A DNA stretch of 64,000 bases from Amanita rubescens (lineage: Eukaryota > Basidiomycota > Agaricomycetes > Agaricales > Amanitaceae). The DNA is taken from positions 186,001 through 250,000 of the forward strand of contig WION01000019.1 of the NCBI GenBank assembly GCA_015039365.1, read 5' to 3'. Of the stretch, positions 39,980 to 51,444 are shown piece after piece; positions within the stretch are counted from its first letter, which is position 1; every line of letters begins with the position of its first letter. The notes under the pieces were generated by a model. The model was given only the letters and a program-made list of their open reading frames with translations, ran no database searches and was not told the DNA's origin. The translations under genes were made by a program, and so were the position numbers.

Positions 39980-40597
39980 TCATCCACCTAACTGACCTTG
40001 GCAAGTCTGGGGGATTATAATGCGGTCATAATCGACTTGGTCACGGGCCCCCCAAGCACGATCTAGGCTGCCAGAGAAATGACGGCAACCGTAGAGTGGC
40101 GCTGAAGTGACAAAGGTTGAGATTGACCTAAATCTTGAAGCTTGAAGAGCGGTGAGGTCTACCTAGTGCCAAGGCTGTCAATCTTAACAGGAAAAGTGAC
40201 AGTGAACCAATAATCGAGCAAGTAGCCCCGCTTCAAAAGTCAGAGTGCCGTACTTACATTTGATGAACCCACTTCGATAGACTCTCCAGAATGCCAAACC
40301 TCGAAGGTCCCGCCCGCGTCGGGTCTTGAAGAACCATAGTGTTCAGTAAATCGTGGCTTGATGGCCCACGGATCGGGATTTCTTGTGACAATTTCATGGC
40401 CATCGTTTCGAGCCTATGATGGACTTGCTTGCAGTGTCATAGTCACGGATAATTTGAACGAGTGACGAGTTGGACTTAGAAATAGCCGCAGGAAACTGGT
40501 ATAGAGAATAAGAGCAGACGATGGTAGGTGATTCGAGGCGACGTGATGGTCTGAGTAGAAGTGCCATGAGAAAAATCAAGATACAGCGTAATTCCAT
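39980..40597 (-). CDS. Small putative secreted protein, unknown
   Basis: A hydrophobic N-terminus (MELRCILIFLMALLLRPS) looks like a signal peptide or anchor. Two further open segments on the same strand look like exons: NDGHEIVTRNPDPWAIKPRF and TFEVWHSGESIEVGSS (about 40405-40257, ending at a GTAAGT donor), and STFVTSAPLYGCRHFSGSLD with DRIIIPQTCQ (about 40110-39990). I cannot place the first intron with confidence. No family recognised. Confidence 0.35.
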
Positions 40598-40854
40598 TAG
40601 GCTGCGTCACAACAAAATGCCTGTAGCTACTAGCCACCGACGAAGATATATTCATTAGCTTCAGAGGTCATTTCAAGTGTTAGGTTCTAATTAAAATTGA
40701 TGATATGGATGCTATATACATGTAATTATACATATGTATCTACAAAAATGTCAAATGAGCCTCGTCCCCATAATCATACGTAAAAAACAGGAAAAGAAAA
40801 TGCCAATGTAAACCAGAACGAGGAGAAAAGATGAAGGTATCAATGTTCGTTGTC

Positions 40855-41465
40855 CTATGCCTTCTTTGCCATCATCGACTGAATGGATTCTGCGGCTGCC
40901 TTCAATGCGGAGATCATCTCTGGTGTCCATGCATCCGCTGATATCCCCGTCATGAAAGCAAGGGCATTGGACACCTCGACAGGGGGCGCTTTATGCTGTG
41001 GTGCTTTCTGAGTCATGGTCGATGTGTGCATCGTACATGCCAGAAATATTGGGCATCCCTCCCGGAAGGGAGGATAGCGCAGTTTGAAGCAAATTAGACA
41101 AGTCCGGCGTCAAGCCCTCTACGGTTCCTGTTAGCGAAAGGATTAAAACTACGATATTAGCTGAAATTGCTGCCAATACATACCGTTGAATGCCGTCCTG
41201 CCGGTTCCGAAGGAAATCGTGTTCCCATGGCCGTTTCCTTCAATAATGAGTCAGCAGGAGCATTGCGAGAGTCCACGGAATACATACCAATGGTATTGTT
41301 CATCGTTTCCGTATTATTCTTGGACACCGTAGAGCCCGAGTAATGATTGTTCATGTCAGAGTTATTCGTCACGTTTTTCGTCTCGTTCCGGGTGTAGTTA
41401 CCCTGAACGTCGTTCATCTCTACATTGTTCATAGAGAAGTTGGATGCACCGGTGAAGAAAGGCAT
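40855..41465 (-). CDS. Small N-rich protein with NLR-like N-terminal motif
   Basis: The start MPFFTGASNFSMNNVEMNDV then QGNYT resembles the first exon of the NLR-like gene at 3.6 kb (FNHSTFNEIHGNY). An Asn-rich stretch follows, then a spliced segment GNGHGNTISFGTGRTAFNG, then LTPDLSNLLQTALSSLPGGM. The last exon reads APPVEVSNALAFMTGISADA and ends IQSMMAKKA with a TAG at 40855-40857. Introns begin GTATGT and are 35-60 nt. The Asn/Gly pattern (GN.ISFG) resembles short beta-arch or amyloid-type signalling motifs that link fungal NLRs to small effectors. That is inference from pattern only; no domain is firmly recognised. Confidence 0.5.
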
Positions 41466-42331
41466 TGTGGTTGAGGGTGGACGGAGGTGTTAACGGAACA
41501 AGTTGCTGTCAGGTTAAGCCATCATATACCTTATATATCGATTAGCGAGAACTTGGCGGTGCATGCACAAAAACAGAATTAATTGTTCCCGATCAGGATC
41601 GAACAGCCTCGCCGCCTATGCCTGGTCGCCTTGTGAGTGTCATGTTGTGGGTGCATGTCATTGTTCAAAATAACGGCCTTGAAACAAAGAAGGACGTTTC
41701 CTGTGTTAATAAAAGAACATATGAATGACTTGAGCGCTCACAGATTGGCCGAAATTGCCAACTTTGGCTGGCATCACCAGGGCGACTTTGTTCGCAGCTC
41801 CTTGACAGACGTGGGACCCAAAGTGCTTATTGTGCCGGTTCCTGAACATATAAACGGGCTATGTCATACGGATTCCCAGCTATGTCAGACCTCGTTGAGT
41901 CGTTGTCGATGATGACATACGTTCATTCGGTGTACAGGAGCTGTGCCCACCTCATGTTTTCGTGCCGAGTCATCATTGGACTTTTGCCCATGACCCTGAT
42001 AGACGCACCCGAGGTTAAAGTTGAAAGTTCTGATGAGCAAATCGAATCTCTCGGTGGAAACTTCGTGCCGTTTGCACGAGTGTGACAAACCAGCTCGGGA
42101 CGCACAATCAAATATAAGTACCTTCCATCCTTGTCATCTTCTCTCCCCGAGGCCAAAAACCCCAAGTGCAACACTGAAGCGAAATTGGTTAATTAAACAC
42201 TCAGTAAGTAGTCCATGCTACAAGGGTATAATAATATCATCTATTCGAAAACAAGATAAAAAAACAATGCCAATGCATGCGGATTATATACTTGTATGCG
42301 GATGTCAACGAAAAACGAAAAAAAAGAGAGG
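41466..42331. other. Intergenic, nothing recognised
   Basis: Only short frames are found on both strands. It separates the start of the small N-rich gene from the 3' end of the ubiquitin protease gene; both are on the minus strand. Confidence 0.45.
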
Positions 42332-45300
42332 TCATGCACAGATTCTCTCATACATACAGATATACGCTTTGGCCTTGAGAACTTCTTCTAACGTTGCAAG
42401 CCTCACGTTTGCGTCGCTGATATATGCCCATTGCCGTGCTGGTCTTGAACCCTTGGATGATGATGAGTTTGAAGGAGATATCGACGGTGCGACCAGAGTC
42501 GCCGAGGAAGCAGAATTAGCTGAAGACGGTTTTGGCCCTTCCTCACTAACCACAGGGGAAGCTGAAGCACCCGACGAGCCGGGCGTCACCGGCTGGTCAG
42601 GTATCGCCGTGTACGCAACGTAATGCCCACCGAGCTATAAAAAGTATACGGTTGGTTCCCATCGACTCCGAGATGATAACAGGTAGGTTACGCTTACCAT
42701 ATTACCAACATGCACGACAACAGCATATAGCCGGTACATGCATTTCCCATGTTCCTCGCTAAACTCTCGTTTCACATCACCGCCATCGTCATCTGTCTGG
42801 TTTGACTCGAAACTCTTCCCTCCGTGGAGCCAAAAAGGGCGTCAAGTCCAAGTATTCCGGGAAAGTCACATAGTCATCTAACTTCTTGAACCCGTAAGTT
42901 GGTGTAAACGAGATCAGCGGCATCTTGTCCACCTGCTGAAACCGCTTTAAATGGATCACGAGCACAGGGGGTGCAGTCGCAATGAGGTAACGCTTGTACG
43001 CAGGTCCCATGATGACTGGTTTGGGCTTCTTCGGTCTCTTCGCCTCTTTCTTCCTTTCCCTACTCTCAGGTTTCTCCGGCTTCACCATTCGTCTCAGGCT
43101 GGGCTCCAGTGACAACGATATCCAGACCAGGTGGTTCTTCTGCTTTCTCACAGCCACTATCACTGAGCGATCTCGGCTTGGATGATTCCCCCGACCTGGG
43201 GGGCGACAATGATGACGAAGATCCAAGAGAGAGCCTATCATCCGCATCCTCCCCACCACTCCGGCTATCCATTGCGGAGATCGACTCGTCGCTCTCGTTA
43301 TCCGTCGAATCAACACCTGCGGTTCCCCGACGAGTAATAGGTGCTCGAGGAATCACCAAAGATTCTCTCTCGCCTACTTGCGACACTGGCCGGGAATACA
43401 GTTGACTTAACGGATAAGGTGGATACGAAGACCTCGGATGTGGGGTCGAGTGAGGCGACACGACAGTGGATGGTATGGATGGCGATGAAGCGTTACGGTG
43501 AAGGGTTGATGCATCTAGTATGGGCGTATTCTCCCGGGAAGAGAGGGCAGAGAGACTGACAAAGTCTGCGCTGTTCGACCGTAGAGGATGTGGGATCCTG
43601 GGACGGGAGGGTGGCTCCAACGGTGATTCTGGACCCGTCGTAGCTATGATAGGTATCGGCATACCGCCGGGCGTGTTGGGCGTCATGGATAACCTCTCAT
43701 ACTCTTCAGGACGCGTAGTCAACGTTTGCGTAGAAGTCAACAACGAAGTGGGCGACCTCTGGAAGCTCGTCTCGTCTTCTTCCTCGCTGCTACTTTCCTC
43801 GTCGTCCATTCCATCTTCGTGTTCATCCCCTTCTTCTTGTGAATCGCCCCTCTCTCTCTCTTGATAAGCCATCTTCCAACACCGCCGACACCCAACCACG
43901 TTTTCGTTATCCAACACTTCCACACTCGTGAACAGTCTCAAGCATTCTTCGACCCCGCTAAGCCTGTTCATGCCCAACCACGACGACCACTTGTGCGATG
44001 GTCGAGTTTCTCCCGTACCCGTACCCGCTGCGCCAGCCGCGGTAGCGTCTACTTTACTACCAATCTCGCTCCCTTCAGACCCCTTTTTCGTCCCGCTAGA
44101 CTTCATAAGAAGCGCAAACGGATTCACAAGCGCATGGTGTGAGGGAGCGCTAGCGGCTGGAGGCCATCCACCTGAAGTCGTAGGCGATGATCCCGATCCT
44201 GACACGTCAATGTCGGCCAGAATACGCCTCAGGTACTCCGCTTCTGCGGACGTTGGTGAATGGATATGAAGTTTGTGCTTGTGCTTTAGGGAAACCTTGG
44301 GAGTTCCGGAAGGTTTCTCGTTAAGGTGGAGGAGGGCATGTGATATCGAGGGACAGCCAGATGGCGTCGTGGTTGGTTTTAGGATAGAGGGTACCACTTT
44401 GAGTAGGGGCGACTGGTAAGGTGGTTGAGAGAGCGGAGAAGACTTGGGTACAGGCAGTGACGAAGGATGATGGTGAATAGCAGGTGGTGATAAACTCGGG
44501 GATGAAATGGTTGGCTGCGTCTTTGTTGGTAATGGGGGTGGCGTGTTGGCATGGTCGCGTCGGGGAGTAGACCTTCCGCTTGGGTCTGGTGACGACTCGC
44601 GAGACTTTTTCTTTGCCCGAACTTCATCAACGACGCCGCTTTCCTTGTCTTTGGCCTGCCATGCTAATATGTTCAACCGCTTTCCAAACTTGACCCATCC
44701 ATCCTCTTCCTTGTCTTTCTTCTTTTTCTTCTTTTCATCGCCCTGGAGTGACGTTTCTTCGCATGGTTCCGCTTCCTCTTTGACGATGGACCAATCGCTC
44801 TCAACCGTCTCATGTGTACTCGGCGCCGTCGTATTCGCGTCGTCTCTCCCTGTGCTCCCATCACCACTTCCTTGTTCATCGTCCAGACCTTCCCGCTCTT
44901 CACTGCCATCCCGCACCGTCTCCAATGTCGTCGCCTTGTTCAGGTGACCCAAACTCCTGCTTCTCCTCTTCCGCAGAGAATCTCTTCTGCTCTTAGCATC
45001 ATCGAGTTTCGTCTCTGCACTGTCAGCTGGAGGCACAGAAGACGATCTGGGCATTTCAGGTTCAACATGATTAGCTTGGTTCGAGAAGGCCGCGTCATTA
45101 AACGTTGTAATGCGCTTTGCAAATTTCTTGAATCTGTCCCGTCTCCGCTCCCTTCCGTGTTCCTCGTTTTCCGCTTCCTTGACTTTCCCTTTTTCTTTGG
45201 TTTCGCCCTTTCCCTTCTCCTTCACACCACTCAAACTCCTCCCGAGAGAAAACAGGACGGTAGATGAAGCAGAAGGGGGAGGAGAGGTGGATGATGACGC

Positions 45301-46198
45301 ATAATCCTCTGGCTTTATGGAAAGCGAGATATCGTAGAAATCCTCGTATGTCTGGGAGATGCGCTTGCAATTTTGGCAAACGAGGATGCTTGTGAGCTGA
45401 CCCCCAAAGATCATGTCCGTAAAAGGAAGTAGGGTACCGGAGGGGGTATCGGAAAGAGACGCTGCAGTAGAAGAACGCCTCCGTTTAGCGCTGTATACGT
45501 GTTTTTTCTTTCTGGATTTTTTATTCTCTAGTTGGGGTTGTCGTTTTTTGATGACCTGGATACACAATTAGTGCTAGGACCATGCAGGGCATCGAAACGC
45601 ACGTCTATTTCCTCCATCCGGACGGCGTCGAACAGGATACGCATAAATTCGTGGGCATCTTGCTGTGCAAAGTCAAGGTATTGTTGGTATTTCCTTCCGA
45701 GGGCATTAAGAAGCGGTCTGCAGGTGTAAGTTGGTTGTACGGCCGGTGGATGTAGGGACGCACTTGGGGCTGATGGATTCCCTCCTTCTCTCTGACTGTG
45801 CGTCCCATGCACGGTACATAACCGAAAGCAATCGGTCTCCGATTGGCATACAATCTATGTACGTTTGTTCGTGCGGGCCCGCTACGCCATGTCCATTTGT
45901 AAGCTGGGGAGATCGGGCTGGGTCGAGTAAGGGGTAGGTCTTGAGTTCGGTGGATATGGGCGCAAAAGTGGCTAGATCGTGAAGAAGTCTTGTTGCGATA
46001 ATCTGTGTACGGAGTGAGCGGTGTCCGCGGTGAGCGAAGAACGGGCCGGAAACTTACGCCCTGGAGAACGGAGTTCATGAAGCAAGTGTTGCCATGGTTG
46101 AGGAGGCCCGGGGGTAGGAAAGCAGTGCGCTCGCGTTCCTCCTTGAGTTTTCGCTGATTGTAGAGCTCTCGAGGTGAGGGCTGCTTGCTCTTTAGCAT
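42332..46198 (-). CDS. Ubiquitin-specific protease (USP/UBP, peptidase C19)
   Basis: The start MLKSKQPSPRELYNQRKLKE precedes the Cys box GLLNHGNTCFMNSVLQG, with the nucleophile Cys. After an intron comes the conserved AQQDAHEFMRILFDAVRMEE, then a CxxC in LVCQNCKRISQTYEDFYDIS. A Ser/Pro/charged insert of about 700 residues follows. A 65-nt intron (donor in ACGAATGGTGAAG, acceptor AACCAG) then leads to VIMGPAYKRYLIATAPPVLV, HLKRFQQV, and finally the His box GGHYVAYT in the last exon (42634-42332). USPs remove ubiquitin from proteins. One single-base shift, at 42791, sits between KPDR and DDDGGDVKRE, in otherwise intact sequence, and could be an assembly error. The Met at 46345 is an alternative start. 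Its 5' part is duplicated at 57.4-57.9 kb. Confidence 0.85.
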
Positions 46199-47130
46199 GG
46201 TGGTGACCCGGTGACGGTGACGGGAAATGGTGCTGGCGAACTGCGGGTCGCACTGCGGCACACGTGGAGATGACGATGGCGACTCAGCGCTCAGAGGCTG
46301 TGATGCGACCACGACAAACTGTTCCAGGATTTCCACTGCTACCACTTACAGGCTCAAGCGTTCATCCCTATCTGTCAATGTCACCGCGGATCTCGTCGGA
46401 GCGCAGCCGGTCAAAGGTTATCTTGCCTCCGGTGCCGGTGGCGTCGAAGCCCGATAAAAATCGCGCTTAGCTGTCAGTCACAGTTGGTGCAGCGTTAGGT
46501 TAGGACTCGCGCAGACTTCGATTGCAATGTCTAATATCAGACAACAATGATCAACCTGAATTCAATGTTTCCTGGTGTTTTGATAAAAGGGTCGGGGCCG
46601 GCGCACTCGGTGATGTACCCCTCACTGATCCAGATCGCCGTCCACAATACGAAGCTCGAATTGAAAATAGCGCTTCGGTTGCGTTTGTCGCAAGCAAGAT
46701 GCATTTTTGTCAGAGCCATAGAAACTAACAGTCTACTGGTAAATCAAAAGAAAGCATAAACACATCAGCATCAAGAAAAGTTGTTGGTACAGCTTGAAGG
46801 TGACAAGATTAGGATAACAATTGGAGTTTTATCCTAAGAATGAAGCTTGCATAGGCATTGTATGATGGGAATGAAGAACATACCAGAGTCAGATATGGGT
46901 AATTTGATCATACAAAAACACAAACAGATCATCTGGATCTGAAGGTAACAATGCAGGATTAAGGTGATTCTTCACTTTCTCAACATTGCCCTGCTCCTTG
47001 AACTGCTTCAAAGCTTCCATCATTGATTCATCAACTGATTTCATCTTCACCCAGAATGCCTGCCTGACAATGATGAGGATAGCTTGAAAGTGTCAGCTTA
47101 TAAGAAAGTAAATTAGGCAGGATGCATTAC

Positions 47131-50100
47131 TGGCTAAGATTTGGCAGCCTATGAGCTAATTAAACCAATATTAACTATATTAGTCCAGATACAAGTTAGA
47201 ATCTCACAGTTGTTGAAAGCCCATCTGTTTCTTTTCCAAACAACACAAGAATTTCATCCTAAAGATGACAAAGGTGAAATTATAAGGCCAGTTCAGCACT
47301 AGACCTACAACCTGACATGAAGATGAAGATGCCTACTAAACCATCATCTTGAATTATGTGCTTACCTAAACAGAAGGAAAATTAGAAAAATTGCTATAAA
47401 TGAACAGTTGAAGTTGTATTGTACAATCTGTACACAGGTGACAGTAGTATCATCATTAAAATCTAAAATGTTGCACATTGATCCCACTTACTGGCTGTGA
47501 AATTCAGATGGAGACATGGCATTGCTAAAAAGAATGAGGGTTTCTCACACCCTGTTTTGATCACCAGATAATATGAGAAGGCACTCTACAGGTTAAATTT
47601 GAGGGACTTACAAACTGTTGTCAATGTCATGTTACACTGAGATCTCTCTACTAGATATATACACAAATTGGCACTTACATTCTGTCAGTCATAATAAGAC
47701 TGCTGCCTGGATGAAAGAAATGTGCTATGCATGACATACATACTAGGATTCATTGGTGGGATATTTATAGGAAGATGAAATGCAGTGCCACTCACATTCT
47801 ATCCATCATTTATACAATGAGAGAGCTTGGCAAAAGACAGTGTGATAATGCCACTGACATACTATTTATTATATCAAGTGATGAGGCCCCATGCTTGCCA
47901 AAAAATGCTACTTACTACCTGTTATTGATCACAGAAATGGATTTATGAGACTTCCTAATGAATCAAAGTAAGGTGTCACTTACACTTGGCAGGTATGGGC
48001 CGCCACTGCGTGCGGCAGGTCCGAGGCCAGATCTTTTTTTAAGCGAGTCAGGATGTGGCTGTGTTTGTTTGGCCCAGCAGTGTCTTAGCAAATAGCAAAA
48101 ATTCGCAAAGATGTGTAGCCTGCCAGCATAAGAATGATTGTTTACTTAAATAGACAAGTACAATGTCATTATGCTGATTGTAAATTTATAGAAGAGAATT
48201 TCTTTATGTGTAAACCACAGGTGCACGAGAGCGAGGTGACGATGTGTACCTCGAGTGATGCTTATTTGGCTAAGCTTGGCAAGTCGCGGCTCGGCAACTG
48301 CCGTTGTCTTAGAATCGCGTTACAAAAATCGCTGCGATCTGGAGGTTATAAAGCCGAAACCTCATTTCATTCGGCCTCGGAATACTGTTGACATGACATA
48401 GAATATGTCAAATTGTTAAGACCACCTGGCAGCAAAAAGTGTCATGCTGCTCACATGCTATCATGGTTGTTGGATTAAACAATGGTTAAGATTGCTTTGA
48501 AAAGTGCTGTATCACTTACCTGCTGTTGATGACTCTGAGATTATACTTTTAAGCAAGTAAAAGCAAAGTGAGCTTACTACCTGTCAGACAAGTCATGATA
48601 CTCCACAAGTCTTTGAAAAAGAGAATGTCACTCACTCCCTGTTATTCATGGAATAAGATAAAATGGGAACAGATAGTAAAATAGTAGTATTACATCTTCC
48701 TATTGGTCATGAGCTGGGTATGATTACATGGAAGACAAAAGTGGATTATACATACCCCCTGGTGATTACAGGATGAGATCTATTTAATAAAGGAAAGAAT
48801 GGTATCACTTACTGTCTATTTATCATAAGATGAGTTTGCATAGAATATGAAAGTATATTGACACTCACATACTGTTAATCATAACATGAGAAGTGATGGT
48901 GGAAAATACAATGCTACTCACTGCCTGAGGATTATTAGAGGAGTTGTGATGAAACTGATTGCAATAAAAAGTGGCTCCTCACTCACTTCCTATTGGTTAT
49001 TGAGTTGTGAAGACTAGCCAATAAATATGATTAATGTGTCACTCACACCCTGTTGTTTATTATATGCTATGAGAGGGGAAAATGGCAGGAAAAGGTGTAA
49101 TTGCTCACTTCCTGTTGGAGATTGAATATGTGGTGTCACTATCTGGTGAGAGTGTGCTCTGGTGTAATATCACTCACTCCCTGTTGGTCATAGGATTGGA
49201 CAAGATTAGACTGCCAGAAACAGAAGGTAGAGTGCTACTTGCTTCCTTTTAATCATGACACAATATATGAGATGACATTGTTAGACAACTGTTCAATGTC
49301 ACTTACTAGCTGATCATCAAGAATGAGTTGCAGTGTGTGTGATGAAACTGCCTCATGACATCACGTACAAACTTTTGGATTACATACACATGTAAAAATG
49401 TGTATAACTTCCTGAAAAAGAAGAAAGGTAGCTCACAAGCTATAGTTCATGTCATGAGATATGCTGAAAGCCTGAAACTGTCTGATGGATGGAAGTTCAC
49501 CCACATCCTATTAGTTATAAAATGGGATTGGTGAGAATGTCCATAGCCTGAGAGGACCAAATGCAGTTTACTCACATACTGGGTAATGTGAAAAGGTCCA
49601 ATGAGATTGCCCTGAAGACAAAATTACAAAGTCACTCACATCCTAATGAATATTTGATGAAACAGAACACTACCAGATGAAAGTCACATTCACCTTCTGT
49701 GGGTCATGGGATGCAACTTTCCAGCAAATACCCAGCAAATATGTTATGCTGCTCACCTCCTGTTTACAGTGGTGTAATGTGGCCATGAGGTTGCCCAGCA
49801 GATGAGATCACAGTGCCACTTACAAGCTAAATATTGTAGTGGTGGTGGATGACAAGGGATTGCCTTGAGAGAAAAGGTGGGGTTGCTCACATACTGAACG
49901 GGATGTGATGTGATTGTGAATGGAAAATTAAATAACCTCACATTCTAATATGATACCACATGGTGAGACTGCCTACCAGAAAAATAGTGAAGTTTTACTC
50001 ACTTCCTGAAGGCAATGAGAAATACTTCATGAAATATGCAGCACTGTCTTACTTTCTGTTGATCATGGATGATATGTGATACATAACTTACTTGGCAGGA

Positions 50101-51444
50101 AAGTGTACATTGCCATTCATAAAGTGAAAAGTCACATGTCACACACATACTGTTGGTAAAGAAAGGGGGGATAAATGATGTGTTTGGCATGCCCCAGGAA
50201 AAAAAGTACAATGTTACTTACTTCCTGTTAGTCATGGAAAGTAATGTGGTAAGACTTGGTGGCAAACAAAAGTAAAGTGTCACCTACATTCTTTGCACCA
50301 TATGGCATGGGGTCAGGTGATCACTGCCATTGTGAAAAAACAAGTATGGTATGACTCACTCTCTGTTGGTGATGGAATAATGGAATCAGAATTGCTTAAG
50401 AAAATGACACTGTTACTTGCTTCCTGTTGGTCAGGTATTATTTCTAAGACTGTCCATTAACAAACAAGCAGCACCACTAACTTTCTATGTATATTTAACA
50501 GTCAGACATTCAGAGAAATATGCAGTTATACTTACAAACTTTTGGCCAATGGTTATGATGTAAGTTGTGATTAAATGTTATGTTTAATAAAATGAAGCAT
50601 TACCCACCCACTGTTGGTCATGGGATGTTCATAAATGTTTGCTTTGCTGATAAAACCGATGCTTCACATACTTTCTGATGCAGACAGTGGGATGCAAGTG
50701 AGACTCGAATAAATTCTCTACTCACTTCCTATTGTTCATGATGGAATGCAATTTGATGATATTGTTGGTCAGAAAATGCTGTTGCTCATTACTCACATGC
50801 TGTTAATCATCAGAAGAGACATGATGAGACTACTACTTCTTCTTTGTATCACATTGAATGACACTCACATACTGTTTGGACTGAGACTTGATGAGACTTC
50901 ATACAAAGATTGTGTACTGACATCCTGTTGCAGTTGCAAAGTGCTGCATGTATGTGCAGAAATAGAGAACTTACATCCTACATATTGGTCATCATGTGAC
51001 AAAAGGAATTGCTTATAAGTGCAGAAGCACTCACCTCCTGGTACAATGGGCTATCTACATTTCTGAAAGTTAAGTATCACTTACAGTCTGTGTTGGTTGG
51101 CATGAGTTGTGTGACTAGAAATGGGGAAGTTACACGTACTTGCTTTTGGCAATGCAATCAGACCTCAGTGGTATCATTCACTGAACATCACATACCCACT
51201 TTTGTCTATTGCATTAGATGGGTTGCATGTGCAGTTATAATATTGCTCACTTTCATCAAAAAATGCTAGATTCAACATTGCATTATATTAGCATTCCAGG
51301 GTTAAGCAGAATTATGTACATCCTATTTGTCATGGTATTTAGAAAATGACTTTACAGCAAGACAGTGCACTCACACTCTGATTCATATGTTTTACCATCT
51401 ACTATTTGATCTTTGAAAAGCACAGGACTTACCTTTTTGATGAA
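47131..51444 (-). other. Array of single-codon micro-exons, copy A
   Basis: On the minus strand about 57 sites read [C/T/A]AG-NNN-GT[G/A]AG, with exactly three bases between acceptor and donor, at a spacing of roughly 50-70 nt. Examples on the plus strand: ACTCAC TTC CTG at about 49103, TGCTCACATACTG near 49882, CACTCACTCCCTGTTGGTCA at 49171. Four other exons are 6 nt (near 48693), 12 nt (51433-51444), 15 nt (51251-51265) and, at one unit (47364-47367), zero nt (AG directly followed by GT). All lengths are multiples of three, no triplet is a stop, and flanking exons join in phase 0. The longest run of decoded residues, from near 50.87 kb down to 49.69 kb, begins YHEKWFKERNEYKENYLEKD. Acceptors share TGACCAACAG-like ends. 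Confidence 0.72.
47985..48382. other. 398-bp insertion in one micro-exon of copy A
   Basis: Copy B reads CACTTGCA|TACTGTTG at this place; copy A has 398 bp between the matching CACTTACA and TACTGTTG. The insert is more GC-rich than its surroundings in parts, and has no obvious target duplication, LTR or terminal inverted repeat. It changes the AG-to-GT distance from 3 to 401 nt, which breaks the frame. It could be a short non-autonomous element or filler from repair. Confidence 0.8.

Noticed and set aside
41580..41640. Possible tRNA (B-box-like GTTCGATCC on the minus strand)
   Set aside because: No matching acceptor stem, anticodon arm or A box could be formed.
44379..45267. Several frames on both strands across the ubiquitin protease insert
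   Set aside because: The 833-codon frame on the minus strand continues the protease and explains the open frames as shadows of low-complexity coding sequence.
48134..48391. 85-codon open frame on the plus strand inside the 398-bp insertion
   Set aside because: No recognised domain, absent from copy B, and lies within an insertion; no evidence that it is coding.
49135..49145. Additional AG-ATA-GTGACA site in the array (also in copy B)
   Set aside because: It would leave a 28-nt intron, too short; the flanking sites give a normal intron of 66 nt (55 nt in B) without it, so it was not counted.
49400..49412. Additional CAG-GAA-GTTATA site in the array (also in copy B)
   Set aside because: It would leave an intron of about 25 nt and has a poor donor; the neighbouring sites pair normally without it, so it was not counted despite its good pyrimidine tract.
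47131..51444. Regularly spaced repeat motif (about every 60 nt) reminiscent of a CRISPR array or minisatellite
   Set aside because: The repeats are imperfect, the intervals are not unique fixed-length spacers, the genome is eukaryotic, and the motif is explained by splice acceptor and donor consensus on the minus strand.
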